This document shows positions 45,969 to 54,754 of a DNA stretch of 64,000 nucleotides, piece by piece (position 1 is the stretch's first letter; the number at the start of each line of letters is the position of its first letter). Below the pieces are notes generated by a model. The model was not told the DNA's origin, ran no database searches, and was given only the letters and a program-made list of their open reading frames with translations. The translations under genes were made by a program, and so were the position numbers. Origin of the DNA: Mycolicibacterium rhodesiae (lineage in GTDB: Bacteria; Actinomycetota; Actinomycetes; Mycobacteriales; Mycobacteriaceae); assembly GCF_002086695.1 (NCBI RefSeq), contig NZ_MVIH01000013.1:62001-126000 (forward strand), given 5' to 3'.

Positions 45969-47876
45969 TCAGCTCGCCGTCCAGGCGCGGTCGCGCAAAA
46001 GGCGCAGACCGTTGAGGCCGACGAGGATCGTCGAGCCTTCGTGCCCGGCCACCCCCAGCGGCAGCGGCAGATGGCCGAAGAGGTCCCAGGCGACCAGCAC
46101 GACGATGAACGACGCGGCGATGACCAGGTTCGCCGCCACAACGCGGCGGGCCCGGCGGGCCAGGGCCAGCACGGTCGGCAACGTGGCCAGGTCGTCGCGG
46201 GTGATCACGGCATCCGCGGTCTCCAGCGCCAGGTCCGAGCCCGACCGTCCCATCGCGACGGCGACGTGGGCGGCGGCCATCGCGGGGGCGTCATTGATGC
46301 CGTCGCCCACGAGCAGGACCCGGCCGCCGTCGCCCTGAAGCCCGCGCACCGCCGTCACCTTGTCCGCGGGGAGCAACCCCGACCGGACGTCGACGATCCC
46401 GATGCCGCAGGCCAGGCTCGCGGCCGCGCGCTGATTGTCCCCGGTCAGCAGTACCGGCTCGGTCCCGGTGAGTGCGCGCAGGCGGGCTACGGCATCGGCG
46501 GCCTCGACGCGCGCGTGGTCGGCGAGGGTGAGCACGCCGGCCGCTATCCCGTTGACCCGTACTTCCACGGCCGTGTCGCCGCTGTCGTCGACGGCCGCAG
46601 GGGCAGCGCCGACGTCGACGACGTCGGCGCCGACGCGGGCACGCACGCCCCGGCCCGGAGTGGCGACGAACTCGGTGGCCTGCCGCACGGGAAGCCCGGC
46701 CAGTTGCGCGGCGGCGACGATGGCGCGCCCCAACGGATGTTCGGACGGGTGCTCGGCCGACGCCGCCAGGCTGAGCAACTCCGCCTCGCTGCGCGCGCCG
46801 TCGAAGGAACGGATCTGCTTGAGCCGGGGCGTGCCGTGGGTGAGGGTGCCGGTCTTGTCGAACGCGACGTGGGTGACGGTCGCAAGCTTCTCTAGGACCA
46901 CCGCCGACTTCACCAGAACGCCGTGGCGTCCGGCGTTGGCGATGACGGCGAGTAGCGGCGGCATCGTCGACAACACCAGCGCGCACGGGGATGCCACGAT
47001 CATGAACGTCATGGCGCGCAGCAGCGCCGATCGCAGGTCGGCCCCGAGCAGCAACGGGACCACCAGCAGGGCGACGGTGGCGACCACCATGCCGACCGAG
47101 TAGCGCTGCTCGACCTTCTCGATGAAGAGCTGGGTGCGCGCCTTGCTGGCGCTGGCCTCGGCGACCATCGCCACCATCCGCGCGATGACGGTCTCGGCCG
47201 CAGGCCGGCTCACCCGCACACGAAGGGACCCGGTGCCGTTGACGGTGCCGGCGAAGACCTCGTCACCCCGAGCCTTGTCGGCGGGTAGGGGTTCGCCGGT
47301 GATGTGGGCCTGGTCGACCTCACTGGCGCCGTCCACGACGATGCCGTCCCCGCCGATCCGCTCGCCTGGCCGGATCATCAGAAGGTCGCCGACATCGAGA
47401 ATTGCGGCGTCGACGATCTCCTCGGCGCCGGAGGAGGTCACGCGCGTTGCGGTCTCGGGTGCGACGTCGAGCAGTCCGCGGACCGAATCCTCGGTGCGCT
47501 GGGTGGCGACCGCCTCGAGCGCGCCGGAGGTGGCGAAGATGACGATCAGCAGGGCGCCGTCGAAAACCTGGCCGATCGCGGCGGCGCCGATCGCCGCGGC
47601 GATCATCAGCAGGTCGACGTCCAACGTCTTGTGCCGCAACGCTTTCAGGCCCGCCAGGGCCGGCTCCCAGCCGCCTGCGGCGTAGCACACGAGATACAGC
47701 AGCCAGGACAGCCAGGACGGTCCACCCGCGAGACTCGTGAGCGCGCCCAGCACGAACAGGCCGGTGGCCAGTCCCGCCCACCGCACCTGCGGCACCCGCA
47801 ACGCGCTCGACCGCCGAAGCCGCTTCGGACGGGACGGGTTTTCCTCGCAGATGCGGGCGGCGGAGTCGACAGTCAC
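45969..47876 (-). CDS. P1B-type heavy-metal ATPase, CtpD/P1B-4-like
   Basis: This 635-aa P-type ATPase lacks an N-terminal metal-binding domain. Signatures in order are the actuator loop HITGEPLPAD, SPC in the transport helix (ASPCALV), the phosphorylation site DKTGTLTHG, GDGINDAPA, and a last-helix HEGST motif. SPC with HEGST/HEGGT is typical of the P1B-4 group that exports cobalt, ferrous iron or related divalent metals. In mycobacteria CtpD and CtpJ belong here. It is divergent from an ArsR gene, with a repeated site between. The GTG start has TAGGCT 6 bases upstream on the coding strand. Confidence 0.92.
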   Translation of the reverse strand: MTVDSAARICEENPSRPKRLRRSSALRVPQVRWAGLATGLFVLGALTSLAGGPSWLSWLLYLVCYAAGGWEPALAGLKALRHKTLDVDLLMIAAAIGAAAIGQVFDGALLIVIFATSGALEAVATQRTEDSVRGLLDVAPETATRVTSSGAEEIVDAAILDVGDLLMIRPGERIGGDGIVVDGASEVDQAHITGEPLPADKARGDEVFAGTVNGTGSLRVRVSRPAAETVIARMVAMVAEASASKARTQLFIEKVEQRYSVGMVVATVALLVVPLLLGADLRSALLRAMTFMIVASPCALVLSTMPPLLAVIANAGRHGVLVKSAVVLEKLATVTHVAFDKTGTLTHGTPRLKQIRSFDGARSEAELLSLAASAEHPSEHPLGRAIVAAAQLAGLPVRQATEFVATPGRGVRARVGADVVDVGAAPAAVDDSGDTAVEVRVNGIAAGVLTLADHARVEAADAVARLRALTGTEPVLLTGDNQRAAASLACGIGIVDVRSGLLPADKVTAVRGLQGDGGRVLLVGDGINDAPAMAAAHVAVAMGRSGSDLALETADAVITRDDLATLPTVLALARRARRVVAANLVIAASFIVVLVAWDLFGHLPLPLGVAGHEGSTILVGLNGLRLLRDRAWTAS

Positions 47877-47966
47877 CGCTCCAGCCTATCTGCATATTCG
47901 TGCATATTCGCAAACAGGTGCACAGATGTCTGCGCTACCAGGGCCAACGGAAGTTAGACTGGCGTC
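47877..47966. promoter_or_regulatory. Divergent ctp/arsR control region with tandem 10-bp repeat
   Basis: TGCATATTCG occurs twice back to back (47891-47900 and 47901-47910), directly beside the ATPase -10 (AGCCTA on the plus strand, 47883-47888). TAGACT (47955-47960) lies 6 bases before the arsR GTG. The AT-rich repeat is the likely ArsR operator. Confidence 0.6.
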
Positions 47967-48302
47967 GTGCACACATCGCTTCCGGGGTTCTCGATGCCGG
48001 CCGAGGATGAGGTGACTCAGGCCGCGGACACGTTCCGGATGCTCAGTGACCCGACTCGGATCAAGGTGCTCTGGGCCTTGCTGCAGGGCGAGTCATCGGT
48101 GGCCTGCCTTGCCGAACTGGCCGGGGCGGCGCCGACCGTGGTCAGTCAGCACCTGGCCAAGCTGCGGTTGGCAGGTCTGGTGAAAAGCAGGCGCGAAGGC
48201 ACGTTCGTGTACTACTCCCCCGCGCGCGACAGTGATGCGCTGCGAATACTCAGCCAGGCGCTCGTCGGCTCGGACGAACCTCAGCCGATCAAGACCGCAT
48301 AG
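47967..48302 (+). CDS. ArsR/SmtB-family metalloregulator
   Basis: This 111-aa winged-helix protein has the ArsR core FRMLSDPTRIKVLWAL, recognition helix TVVSQHLAKLRLAGLV and wing RREGTFVYYS. The alpha-3 metal motif usually reading ELCVCDL is SVACLAEL, with a single Cys, so the classic alpha-3N site is incomplete. It probably senses a metal handled by the divergent P1B ATPase and releases the repeat operator. The leaderless GTG is supported by TAGACT. Its last 22 bases overlap convergent add. Confidence 0.9.
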   Translation: MHTSLPGFSMPAEDEVTQAADTFRMLSDPTRIKVLWALLQGESSVACLAELAGAAPTVVSQHLAKLRLAGLVKSRREGTFVYYSPARDSDALRILSQALVGSDEPQPIKTA

Positions 48303-49369
48303 CGCGGCTTGATCACCTCGTCGATGATGGCCAGCCGCTCGTCGAAGTGGATGAACGCCGATTTCATCGCGTTGATGGTGAACCGCTCCAGATCGCTCCA
48401 CCCGTAGCCGAACGCATCGACCAACCGCTTCATCTCCTGACTCATGGTGGTGTCGCTCATCAGTCGGTTGTCGGTGTTGACGGTGACGCGGAACCGCAGG
48501 CGCGCGAGCAGGTCGAAAGGATGGCCTGCGATGCTCTTCACCGCACCGGTCTGGACGTTGGAACTCGGGCACAGCTCGAGCGGGACCCGCTTGTCACGCA
48601 GGATCGCGGCCAGCGGACCCAGCCGCGCCGTGCCGTCCGGTCGCACCTCGATGTCGTCGACGATGCGGACCCCGTGGCCAAGCCGGTCGGCCCCACAGTA
48701 GGCCAGCGCCTCATGGATGGACGGCAGGCCGAACGCCTCACCGGCGTGAATCGTGAAGCGCGCGTTGTTACTTCGCATGTACTCGAATGCGTCGAGGTGG
48801 CGGGTGGGGGGATAGCCGGCCTCCGCACCGGCGATGTCGAACCCGACCACGCCCTTGTCGCGGAACCGGATCGCCAGGGCGGCGATCTCCCGTGACCGCG
48901 CGGCATGGCGCATCGCGGTCACGAGGCAACGCACCACGATCGGGCGGCCGTCGGCTGCGGCGGCCTTCTCCCCGTCGGCGAAGCCGGCCAGCACCGCGTC
49001 GACCACCGCGTCGAGGGACAACCCGCGGTCTATGTGCAGTTCCGGGGCGAACCGCACCTCGGCGTAGACGACGTTGTCGGCTGCCAGATCCGCCACGCAT
49101 TCGAACGCCACTCGATGCAAGGACTCCGGGGTCTGCATGACCGCGACGGTGTGGGCGAAGGGTTCCAGGTAGCGCACCAGCGACCCGCTGTGCGCTGCGG
49201 TGCGGAAGAATTCGGCCAGTCCGGCCTCGTCGGTGGCCGGCAGCCCGTCGTAGCCGATCTGGCCGGCGATATCGAGGACCGTCGCCGGGCGCAGGCCGCC
49301 GTCCAGGTGGTCGTGCAGCAGAGCCTTGGGAGCTCGGCCGATCATCTCCAGCGTCAGTGGTGTGGTCAT
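48281..49369 (-). CDS. add: Adenosine deaminase
   Basis: This 362-aa TIM-barrel enzyme has zinc ligands in LLHDHLDGG (His19 and His21), the catalytic HAGEAFG segment, a later zinc His in RLGHGVRI, and NTDNRLMS where many family members have SDDP. It converts adenosine and deoxyadenosine to inosine forms that deoD then cleaves. It is the Rv3313c homologue and last gene of the cdd-deoA-add operon. Its ATG overlaps the deoA stop as ATGA. Confidence 0.94.
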   Translation of the reverse strand: MTTPLTLEMIGRAPKALLHDHLDGGLRPATVLDIAGQIGYDGLPATDEAGLAEFFRTAAHSGSLVRYLEPFAHTVAVMQTPESLHRVAFECVADLAADNVVYAEVRFAPELHIDRGLSLDAVVDAVLAGFADGEKAAAADGRPIVVRCLVTAMRHAARSREIAALAIRFRDKGVVGFDIAGAEAGYPPTRHLDAFEYMRSNNARFTIHAGEAFGLPSIHEALAYCGADRLGHGVRIVDDIEVRPDGTARLGPLAAILRDKRVPLELCPSSNVQTGAVKSIAGHPFDLLARLRFRVTVNTDNRLMSDTTMSQEMKRLVDAFGYGWSDLERFTINAMKSAFIHFDERLAIIDEVIKPRYAVLIG

Positions 49370-50655
49370 CGGGCGATCCGATCGATGATGAGCGGGCGTG
49401 ACTTCGGTGGAGCAGTGTCGACGACGGAGAAGGCACCGTCCAGCTCGCCCATCGCGGCGGGGATCCGCTCTGGGGTGTCGGTATAGAGAGTGAACAGCGG
49501 CTCGCCCGCGCTGACCGGCTCACCGGGTCGGCGATGGATGCGCACGCCTGCGCCGAATTGCACAGGCTGACCCGGGGCGGCCCGGCCCGCGCCGAGTCGC
49601 CAGACGGCAAGCCCCATCGCCAAAGCGTCGATGTCACCCATTGTGCCGCCTCGCGGTGCCGACACGGTCTCGGAATGGGCACCGATCGGAAGCTGGGCGT
49701 GAACGTCGCCGCCCTGCGCGGCGACCAGCGCACGGAAATGATCCATCGCGGTGCCGTCGCGCAGGGTCTGCGCCGGATCGCGACCGTCGATCCCGGCCAA
49801 CTCCAGCATCTCCCCCGCCAGCCGGACCGTCAGCTCCACGACGTCGTCGGGGCCACCGCCGGCCAGCACCTCGAGCGACTCGGCGACCTCCAGGGCATTG
49901 CCGACCGTACGGCCGAGTGGGACATCCATATCGGTCAGGACCGCAACGGTCGGCACCCCGTGGGACAGACCCAGCTCCACCATGGTTGCCGCCAGTTCCC
50001 TGGACTCCTCTTCCGTTTTCAAGAAGGCACCCCGGCCGACCTTCACGTCGAGCACCAGTGCGTCGGCACCTTCGGCCAGCTTCTTGCTCATCACCGAACT
50101 GGCGATCAACGGCAGCGACTCCACCGTGCCGGTGACATCCCGCAGCGCGTAGATCTTCCGGTCCGCGGGTGCCAACTCGCCGGCGGCGAAGATCGCCGCA
50201 CCGATCTCGGACAACTGCTGGCGCACTTGGGCTTTGGAGATCTCTGCGGTGAACCCGGGAATCGACTCCAGCTTGTCCAAAGTGCCACCGGTGTGCCCGA
50301 GCCCCCGGCCTGCGGCCTGCGGAACCGCCGCACCGCAGGCGGCGACGACGGGCACCAGCGGAATGGTGATCTTGTCGCCAACGCCGCCGGTGGAGTGTTT
50401 GTCCACCGTCGGGCGGTCGAGGTCGCTGAAGTCAAGGCGCTCACCCGAGGCCATCATCGCGAAAGTCCACCGGGAGATCTCGCCGCGATCCATCCCGCGC
50501 AGGAAGATCGCCATCAGCAGCGCCGACATCTGTTCGTCGGCGACCCTGCCGTGGGTGTAGGCGTCGATCACCCAGTCGATGGCCTCGTCGCTCAACCGGC
50601 CGCCGTCACGTTTGATCCGGATGACCGTCGGCGCATCGAATGTGAACTGCGTCAC
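49366..50655 (-). CDS. deoA: Thymidine phosphorylase
   Basis: This 429-aa protein has the phosphate-binding KHSTGGVGDK (about 86-95), the pyrimidine-binding SVMSKKLAEGADALVLDVK, and the C-terminal barrel-sandwich domain (GVRIHRRPGEPV). It phosphorolyses thymidine and deoxyuridine to base and deoxyribose-1-phosphate. It corresponds to Rv3314c. The GTG start overlaps the cdd stop and its own stop overlaps add, so the three proteins are probably made in step. Confidence 0.95.
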   Translation of the reverse strand: MTQFTFDAPTVIRIKRDGGRLSDEAIDWVIDAYTHGRVADEQMSALLMAIFLRGMDRGEISRWTFAMMASGERLDFSDLDRPTVDKHSTGGVGDKITIPLVPVVAACGAAVPQAAGRGLGHTGGTLDKLESIPGFTAEISKAQVRQQLSEIGAAIFAAGELAPADRKIYALRDVTGTVESLPLIASSVMSKKLAEGADALVLDVKVGRGAFLKTEEESRELAATMVELGLSHGVPTVAVLTDMDVPLGRTVGNALEVAESLEVLAGGGPDDVVELTVRLAGEMLELAGIDGRDPAQTLRDGTAMDHFRALVAAQGGDVHAQLPIGAHSETVSAPRGGTMGDIDALAMGLAVWRLGAGRAAPGQPVQFGAGVRIHRRPGEPVSAGEPLFTLYTDTPERIPAAMGELDGAFSVVDTAPPKSRPLIIDRIAR

Positions 50656-51065
50656 GGCTTTTCCCGTTCCACCCGGGCCAGGTCATCGGGGCCGAACGCG
50701 TCGGGCAACAGCTCGGCCAGCCGGCGCGGCGCCTCCGCGTGATCGATGAGCAACTCGGGCCCACCGTGCTCGAGAAGCAACTGACGACATCGCCCGCAGG
50801 GCATCAGGGCGGCCCCGGTGGCGTCCACGACCGCCACGGCCCGCAATCGTCCGCCACCGGTGGAAACCAGTGCGCAGACCACCGCGCACTCGGCACAGAG
50901 ACCTAGGCCATATGAGACATTCTCCACATTGCAGCCGGTGACCACCCGACCGTCGTCGACCAGCGCCGCAGCCCCGACCGGGAACCCGGAATACGGCGCA
51001 TAAGCGAGAGCAGACGCCGCAATTGCTTTGTCCCGCAGTGATTTCCATTGGATTTCAGTGGTCAC
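50652..51065 (-). CDS. cdd: Cytidine deaminase
   Basis: This 137-aa tetrameric-type enzyme has GCNVENVSYGLGLCAECAV, which holds the catalytic Glu and first zinc Cys, and PCGRCRQ with the other two zinc cysteines. It deaminates cytidine and deoxycytidine to uridine forms, which feed deoA. It is the first gene of the operon with deoA and add, matching Rv3315c. The upstream gap to sdhC is divergent. Confidence 0.95.
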   Translation of the reverse strand: MTTEIQWKSLRDKAIAASALAYAPYSGFPVGAAALVDDGRVVTGCNVENVSYGLGLCAECAVVCALVSTGGGRLRAVAVVDATGAALMPCGRCRQLLLEHGGPELLIDHAEAPRRLAELLPDAFGPDDLARVEREKP

Positions 51066-51248
51066 GCGTCACCCACCACACCCGTACTGAATGCATTCAC
51101 CAACCGCCTCGCCCTACTCATCACCCACCGGCCACACCGGCCGAATAGGCCGGAAAGCCGCACCTCGTCCCTGCACCGTAATTCTTTTGGCCGCACAAAC
51201 GGAGTTAGAGTCCAATCCATAACGCAACGATGGTGTTGGAGGCGCTGA
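51066..51248. promoter_or_regulatory. Divergent cdd/sdhC intergenic region
   Basis: There is no gene in these 183 bases. TAGAGT (51206-51211) could be an sdh -10. GGAGG just before the ATG at 51249 is the sdhC ribosome site, so sdhC has a 5' leader, unlike most genes here. Confidence 0.4.
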
Positions 51249-51671
51249 ATGAGTACAGCGGCACCGGTCGTGCCGGCCCCACGCGACAAGTCGACGAGGC
51301 GACGGCGCACCCTTTACCGCGGTGACCCGGGAATGTGGTCGTGGGTGCTGCACCGCATCACCGGCACCACGATCTTCTTCTTCCTCTTCGTCCACGTCCT
51401 GGACACCGCGCTGGTACGGGTCAGCCCGCAGGCCTACAACGAGGTCGTCGAGACCTACAAGACCCCGATCATCGGCCTGATGGAGATCGGCCTGGTGGCC
51501 GCGCTGCTGTACCACGCGCTCAACGGTGTGCGGATCATCCTGATCGACTTCTGGTGGAAGGGTCCGCGCCATCAGCGGCAGATGCTGTGGGGTGTGGCCG
51601 CGGTCTGGCTGCTGGTGATGGTGCCGTCGCTGGTGATCATCGGCATGCACATGGCGGAGCGGTTCCTGTGA
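51249..51671 (+). CDS. sdhC: Succinate dehydrogenase cytochrome b556 subunit
   Basis: This 140-aa membrane anchor has three transmembrane helices. The first contains WVLHRITGTTIFFFLFVH, whose His and Arg-Ser-like region contact heme and quinone, and YHALNGVRI adds a likely heme His. It anchors the catalytic SdhAB part and helps pass electrons to menaquinone. It matches Rv3316, the Sdh2 complex. Its TGA overlaps the sdhD GTG. Confidence 0.93.
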   Translation: MSTAAPVVPAPRDKSTRRRRTLYRGDPGMWSWVLHRITGTTIFFFLFVHVLDTALVRVSPQAYNEVVETYKTPIIGLMEIGLVAALLYHALNGVRIILIDFWWKGPRHQRQMLWGVAAVWLLVMVPSLVIIGMHMAERFL

Positions 51672-52129
51672 GCGCGCCCGAGAGCCGGCTGGGGCCGCCC
51701 GCCCCGATTCTGGAACGCAGCCACGACCGCCCGGCCGGGCTGGACAACCCGCGCACCCCACGCCGGCGGTCCGGCATGCCGAACTTCGAGAAGTACGCAT
51801 GGCTGTTCATGCGGTTCTCCGGCGTCGTCCTGATCTTTCTGGCGCTTGGTCACCTGTTCATCGGGCTGATGTGGGACGGCGGCGTCTACCGGATCGACTT
51901 CAACTACGTTGCCCAGCGCTGGGCCTCGCCGTTCTGGCAGACCTGGGACCTGCTGCTGCTGTGGCTGGCTCAGCTGCACGGCGGCAACGGGATCCGCACG
52001 ATCATCGGCGACTACGCCCGCAAGGACTCCACCAAGTTCTGGCTGAACTCGCTGCTGGTGATCTCGATGCTCATCACGTTGGTGGTGGGCACCTACGTCC
52101 TGCTCACCTTCAATCCCAACATCTCCTAG
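51668..52129 (+). CDS. sdhD: Succinate dehydrogenase hydrophobic membrane anchor subunit
   Basis: This 153-aa protein has a polar N-terminus (about 1-40) and three transmembrane helices (starting near FMRFSGVVLIFLALGHLFIG). AQLHGGNGIR contains a conserved His near the quinone or heme site. It pairs with SdhC. The GTG at 51668 overlaps the sdhC stop (GTGA); longer frames upstream lie inside sdhC. It matches Rv3317. Confidence 0.92.
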   Translation: MSAPESRLGPPAPILERSHDRPAGLDNPRTPRRRSGMPNFEKYAWLFMRFSGVVLIFLALGHLFIGLMWDGGVYRIDFNYVAQRWASPFWQTWDLLLLWLAQLHGGNGIRTIIGDYARKDSTKFWLNSLLVISMLITLVVGTYVLLTFNPNIS

Positions 52130-52147
52130 AAGCACTTCGAGGCGAAA

Positions 52148-53902
52148 ATGATTACCGAACACCGCTACGACGTGGTCATCGTCGGGGCAGGCGGGGCAGG
52201 CATGCGCGCCGCAGTCGAGGCCGGGCCCCGGGCGCGGACCGCGGTGCTGACCAAGCTGTACCCCACCCGATCGCACACCGGCGCGGCCCAGGGCGGCATG
52301 TGCGCGGCGCTGGCCAATGTCGAAGAGGACAACTGGGAGTGGCACACCTTCGACACGGTCAAGGGCGGCGACTACCTCGCCGACCAGGACGCCGTCGAGA
52401 TCATGTGCAAGGAAGCCATCGACGCGGTGCTCGATCTCGAGAAGATGGGGATGCCGTTCAACCGCACCCCCGAGGGCCGCATCGATCAGCGCCGGTTCGG
52501 CGGGCACACCCGCGACCACGGCAAGGCTCCGGTGCGCCGGGCCTGCTATGCCGCCGACCGCACCGGCCACATGATCCTGCAGACGCTGTACCAAAACTGC
52601 GTCAAGCATGACGTGGAGTTCTTCAACGAGTTCTACGCGCTCGACCTGGTGTTGACCGAAACCCCCGGCGGCCCGGTGGCCAGCGGTGTGGTGGCCTACG
52701 AATTGGCGACAGGCGATATTCATGTCTTCCACGCCAAGGCCATCGTGTTCGCCACCGGCGGTTCGGGCCGGATGTACAAGACCACCTCCAATGCGCACAC
52801 GCTGACCGGCGACGGCTTGGGCATCGTCTTCCGCAAGGGACTTCCCTTGGAGGACATGGAGTTTCACCAGTTCCATCCGACCGGTCTGGCCGGCTTGGGG
52901 ATCCTCATCTCCGAAGCCGTCCGCGGCGAGGGCGGCCGGCTGCTCAACGGCGAAGGCGAACGCTTCATGGAGCGCTACGCCCCCACCATCGTCGACCTGG
53001 CGCCCCGCGACATCGTCGCCCGCTCGATGGTGCTCGAGGTTCTGGAGGGCCGCGGCGCCGGACCGCACAAGGACTACGTCTACATCGACGTGCGCCACCT
53101 CGGCGCGGACGTACTGGAAGCCAAGCTGCCCGACATCACCGAGTTCGCCCGCACCTATCTCGGCGTGGACCCGGTCAAGGAACTGGTGCCGGTCTACCCC
53201 ACCTGCCACTACGTGATGGGCGGCATCCCGACCACGATCACCGGACAGGTGTTGCGGGACAACAACACCACGGTGCCCGGCCTCTACGCCGCGGGCGAAT
53301 GCGCATGCGTGTCGGTGCACGGCGCGAATCGCCTCGGCACCAACTCGCTGCTGGACATCAACGTCTTCGGCCGTCGCGCCGGGATCTCGGCCGCGAACTA
53401 CGCCCTCGGCCACGATTTCGTCGACATGCCCGAGCAACCGGCCGGCATGGTGGTGAACTGGGTGTCCGACATCCTCAGCGAGCACGGCAACGAGCGGGTG
53501 GCCGACATCCGCACCGCGCTGCAGCAGTCGATGGACAACAACGCCGCGGTGTTCCGCACCGAGGAAACCCTCAAGCAGGCACTCACCGACATCCACTCCC
53601 TCAAGGAGCGCTACGCCCGAATCAGCGTGCACGACAAGGGAAAGCGGTACAACAGCGACCTTCTCGAGGCCATCGAGCTGGGGTTCCTACTGGAGCTGGC
53701 CGAGGTCACGGTCGTCGGTGCGTTGAACCGCAAGGAATCCCGCGGCGGCCACGCCCGCGAGGACTACCCCAACCGCGACGACACCAACTACATGCGGCAC
53801 ACGATGGCGTACAAGGAAGGGTCGGATCTGCTCAGCGACATCCGGCTGGACTACAAGCCCGTCGTGCAGACCCGCTACGAGCCGATGGAGCGTAAGTACT
53901 GA
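52148..53902 (+). CDS. sdhA: Succinate dehydrogenase flavoprotein subunit
   Basis: This 584-aa protein has the N-terminal FAD motif VVIVGAGGAGMRAA and the covalent FAD His43 in RSHTGAAQGG. The capping-domain active site includes HPTGL and RGEGG, and HGANRLGTNSLLD and the conserved C-terminal Arg-rich stretch follow. It oxidises succinate to fumarate on the inner membrane face. The stop overlaps the sdhB ATG by one base (TGATG). It is the Rv3318 homologue. Confidence 0.97.
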   Translation: MITEHRYDVVIVGAGGAGMRAAVEAGPRARTAVLTKLYPTRSHTGAAQGGMCAALANVEEDNWEWHTFDTVKGGDYLADQDAVEIMCKEAIDAVLDLEKMGMPFNRTPEGRIDQRRFGGHTRDHGKAPVRRACYAADRTGHMILQTLYQNCVKHDVEFFNEFYALDLVLTETPGGPVASGVVAYELATGDIHVFHAKAIVFATGGSGRMYKTTSNAHTLTGDGLGIVFRKGLPLEDMEFHQFHPTGLAGLGILISEAVRGEGGRLLNGEGERFMERYAPTIVDLAPRDIVARSMVLEVLEGRGAGPHKDYVYIDVRHLGADVLEAKLPDITEFARTYLGVDPVKELVPVYPTCHYVMGGIPTTITGQVLRDNNTTVPGLYAAGECACVSVHGANRLGTNSLLDINVFGRRAGISAANYALGHDFVDMPEQPAGMVVNWVSDILSEHGNERVADIRTALQQSMDNNAAVFRTEETLKQALTDIHSLKERYARISVHDKGKRYNSDLLEAIELGFLLELAEVTVVGALNRKESRGGHAREDYPNRDDTNYMRHTMAYKEGSDLLSDIRLDYKPVVQTRYEPMERKY

Positions 53903-54672
53903 TGACGATCGCACCTGACGTCAAAGAGCCCGCGCTGCCGCCGATTCCGGACGGCGCGGTGATGGTGACGCTCAAGATCGCGCGGTTCAACCCGGAAAAT
54001 CCCGACAGTGCCGGCTACCAGAGCTTCCGGGTGCCCTGCCTGCCGTCGGACCGGTTGTTGAATCTGCTGATCTACGTGAAGAGCTACCTGGACGGCACGC
54101 TGACGTTTCGCCGCTCCTGCGCCCACGGCGTCTGCGGGTCGGACGCGATGCGGATCAACGGTGTCAACCGGCTGGCGTGCAAGGTGCTGATGCGCGACCT
54201 GCTGCCCAAGAAGGACAAGCCGCTCACGATCACCATCGAACCGATCCGCGGCCTGGCCGTGGAAAAGGACCTGGTGGTCAACATGGAGCCGTTCTTCGAC
54301 GCGTACCGCGCGGTCAAGCCCTACCTGATCACCTCGGGCAACGCCCCCACCCGGGAACGGATCCAGAGTCCGACCGACCGGGCCCGCTACGACGACACCA
54401 CCAAGTGCATCCTGTGCGCCTGCTGCACCACCAGCTGCCCGGTGTACTGGAGCGAAGGGTCGTACTTCGGGCCCGCCGCGATCGTGAACGCGCACCGGTT
54501 CATCTTCGACAGCCGCGACGAGGGCGCCGCCGAGCGCCTGGACATCCTCAACGACGTCGACGGGGTCTGGCGCTGCCGCACCACGTTCAATTGCACCGAC
54601 GCCTGCCCGCGCGGTATCGAGGTCACCAAGGCGATCCAGGAGGTCAAGCGCGCGCTGATGTTCGCGCGCTGA
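53902..54672 (+). CDS. sdhB: Succinate dehydrogenase iron-sulfur subunit
   Basis: This 256-aa protein has a [2Fe-2S] domain with SCAHGVCGSD and a later Cys in RLACK. A C-terminal ferredoxin domain holds CILCACCTTSCP for the [4Fe-4S] cluster and CRTTFNCTDACPRG for the [3Fe-4S] cluster. It carries electrons from SdhA flavin to the quinone site. It is the Rv3319 homologue and the last gene of the operon and of the conserved core. No strong terminator hairpin was found in the 82 bases after it. Confidence 0.97.
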   Translation: MTIAPDVKEPALPPIPDGAVMVTLKIARFNPENPDSAGYQSFRVPCLPSDRLLNLLIYVKSYLDGTLTFRRSCAHGVCGSDAMRINGVNRLACKVLMRDLLPKKDKPLTITIEPIRGLAVEKDLVVNMEPFFDAYRAVKPYLITSGNAPTRERIQSPTDRARYDDTTKCILCACCTTSCPVYWSEGSYFGPAAIVNAHRFIFDSRDEGAAERLDILNDVDGVWRCRTTFNCTDACPRGIEVTKAIQEVKRALMFAR

Positions 54673-54754
54673 TGCGTCCGTAACCAATTCGAGCCTTGCC
54701 TGCGGGGTCGCCGCGCGCGCAGAATGGCAGTTCGCTCCGAGTCGGGGGGGACTC

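Noticed and set aside
51572..53632. Long open frame of 686 codons on the minus strand opposite sdhDA
   Set aside because: It is a by-product of GC-rich codon bias opposite strongly conserved sdh genes and has no recognisable domain.
54673..54754. Weak CTGCG/CGCAG hairpin after sdhB
   Set aside because: The stem is only 5 bp in GC-rich DNA, so it is not convincing as a terminator.
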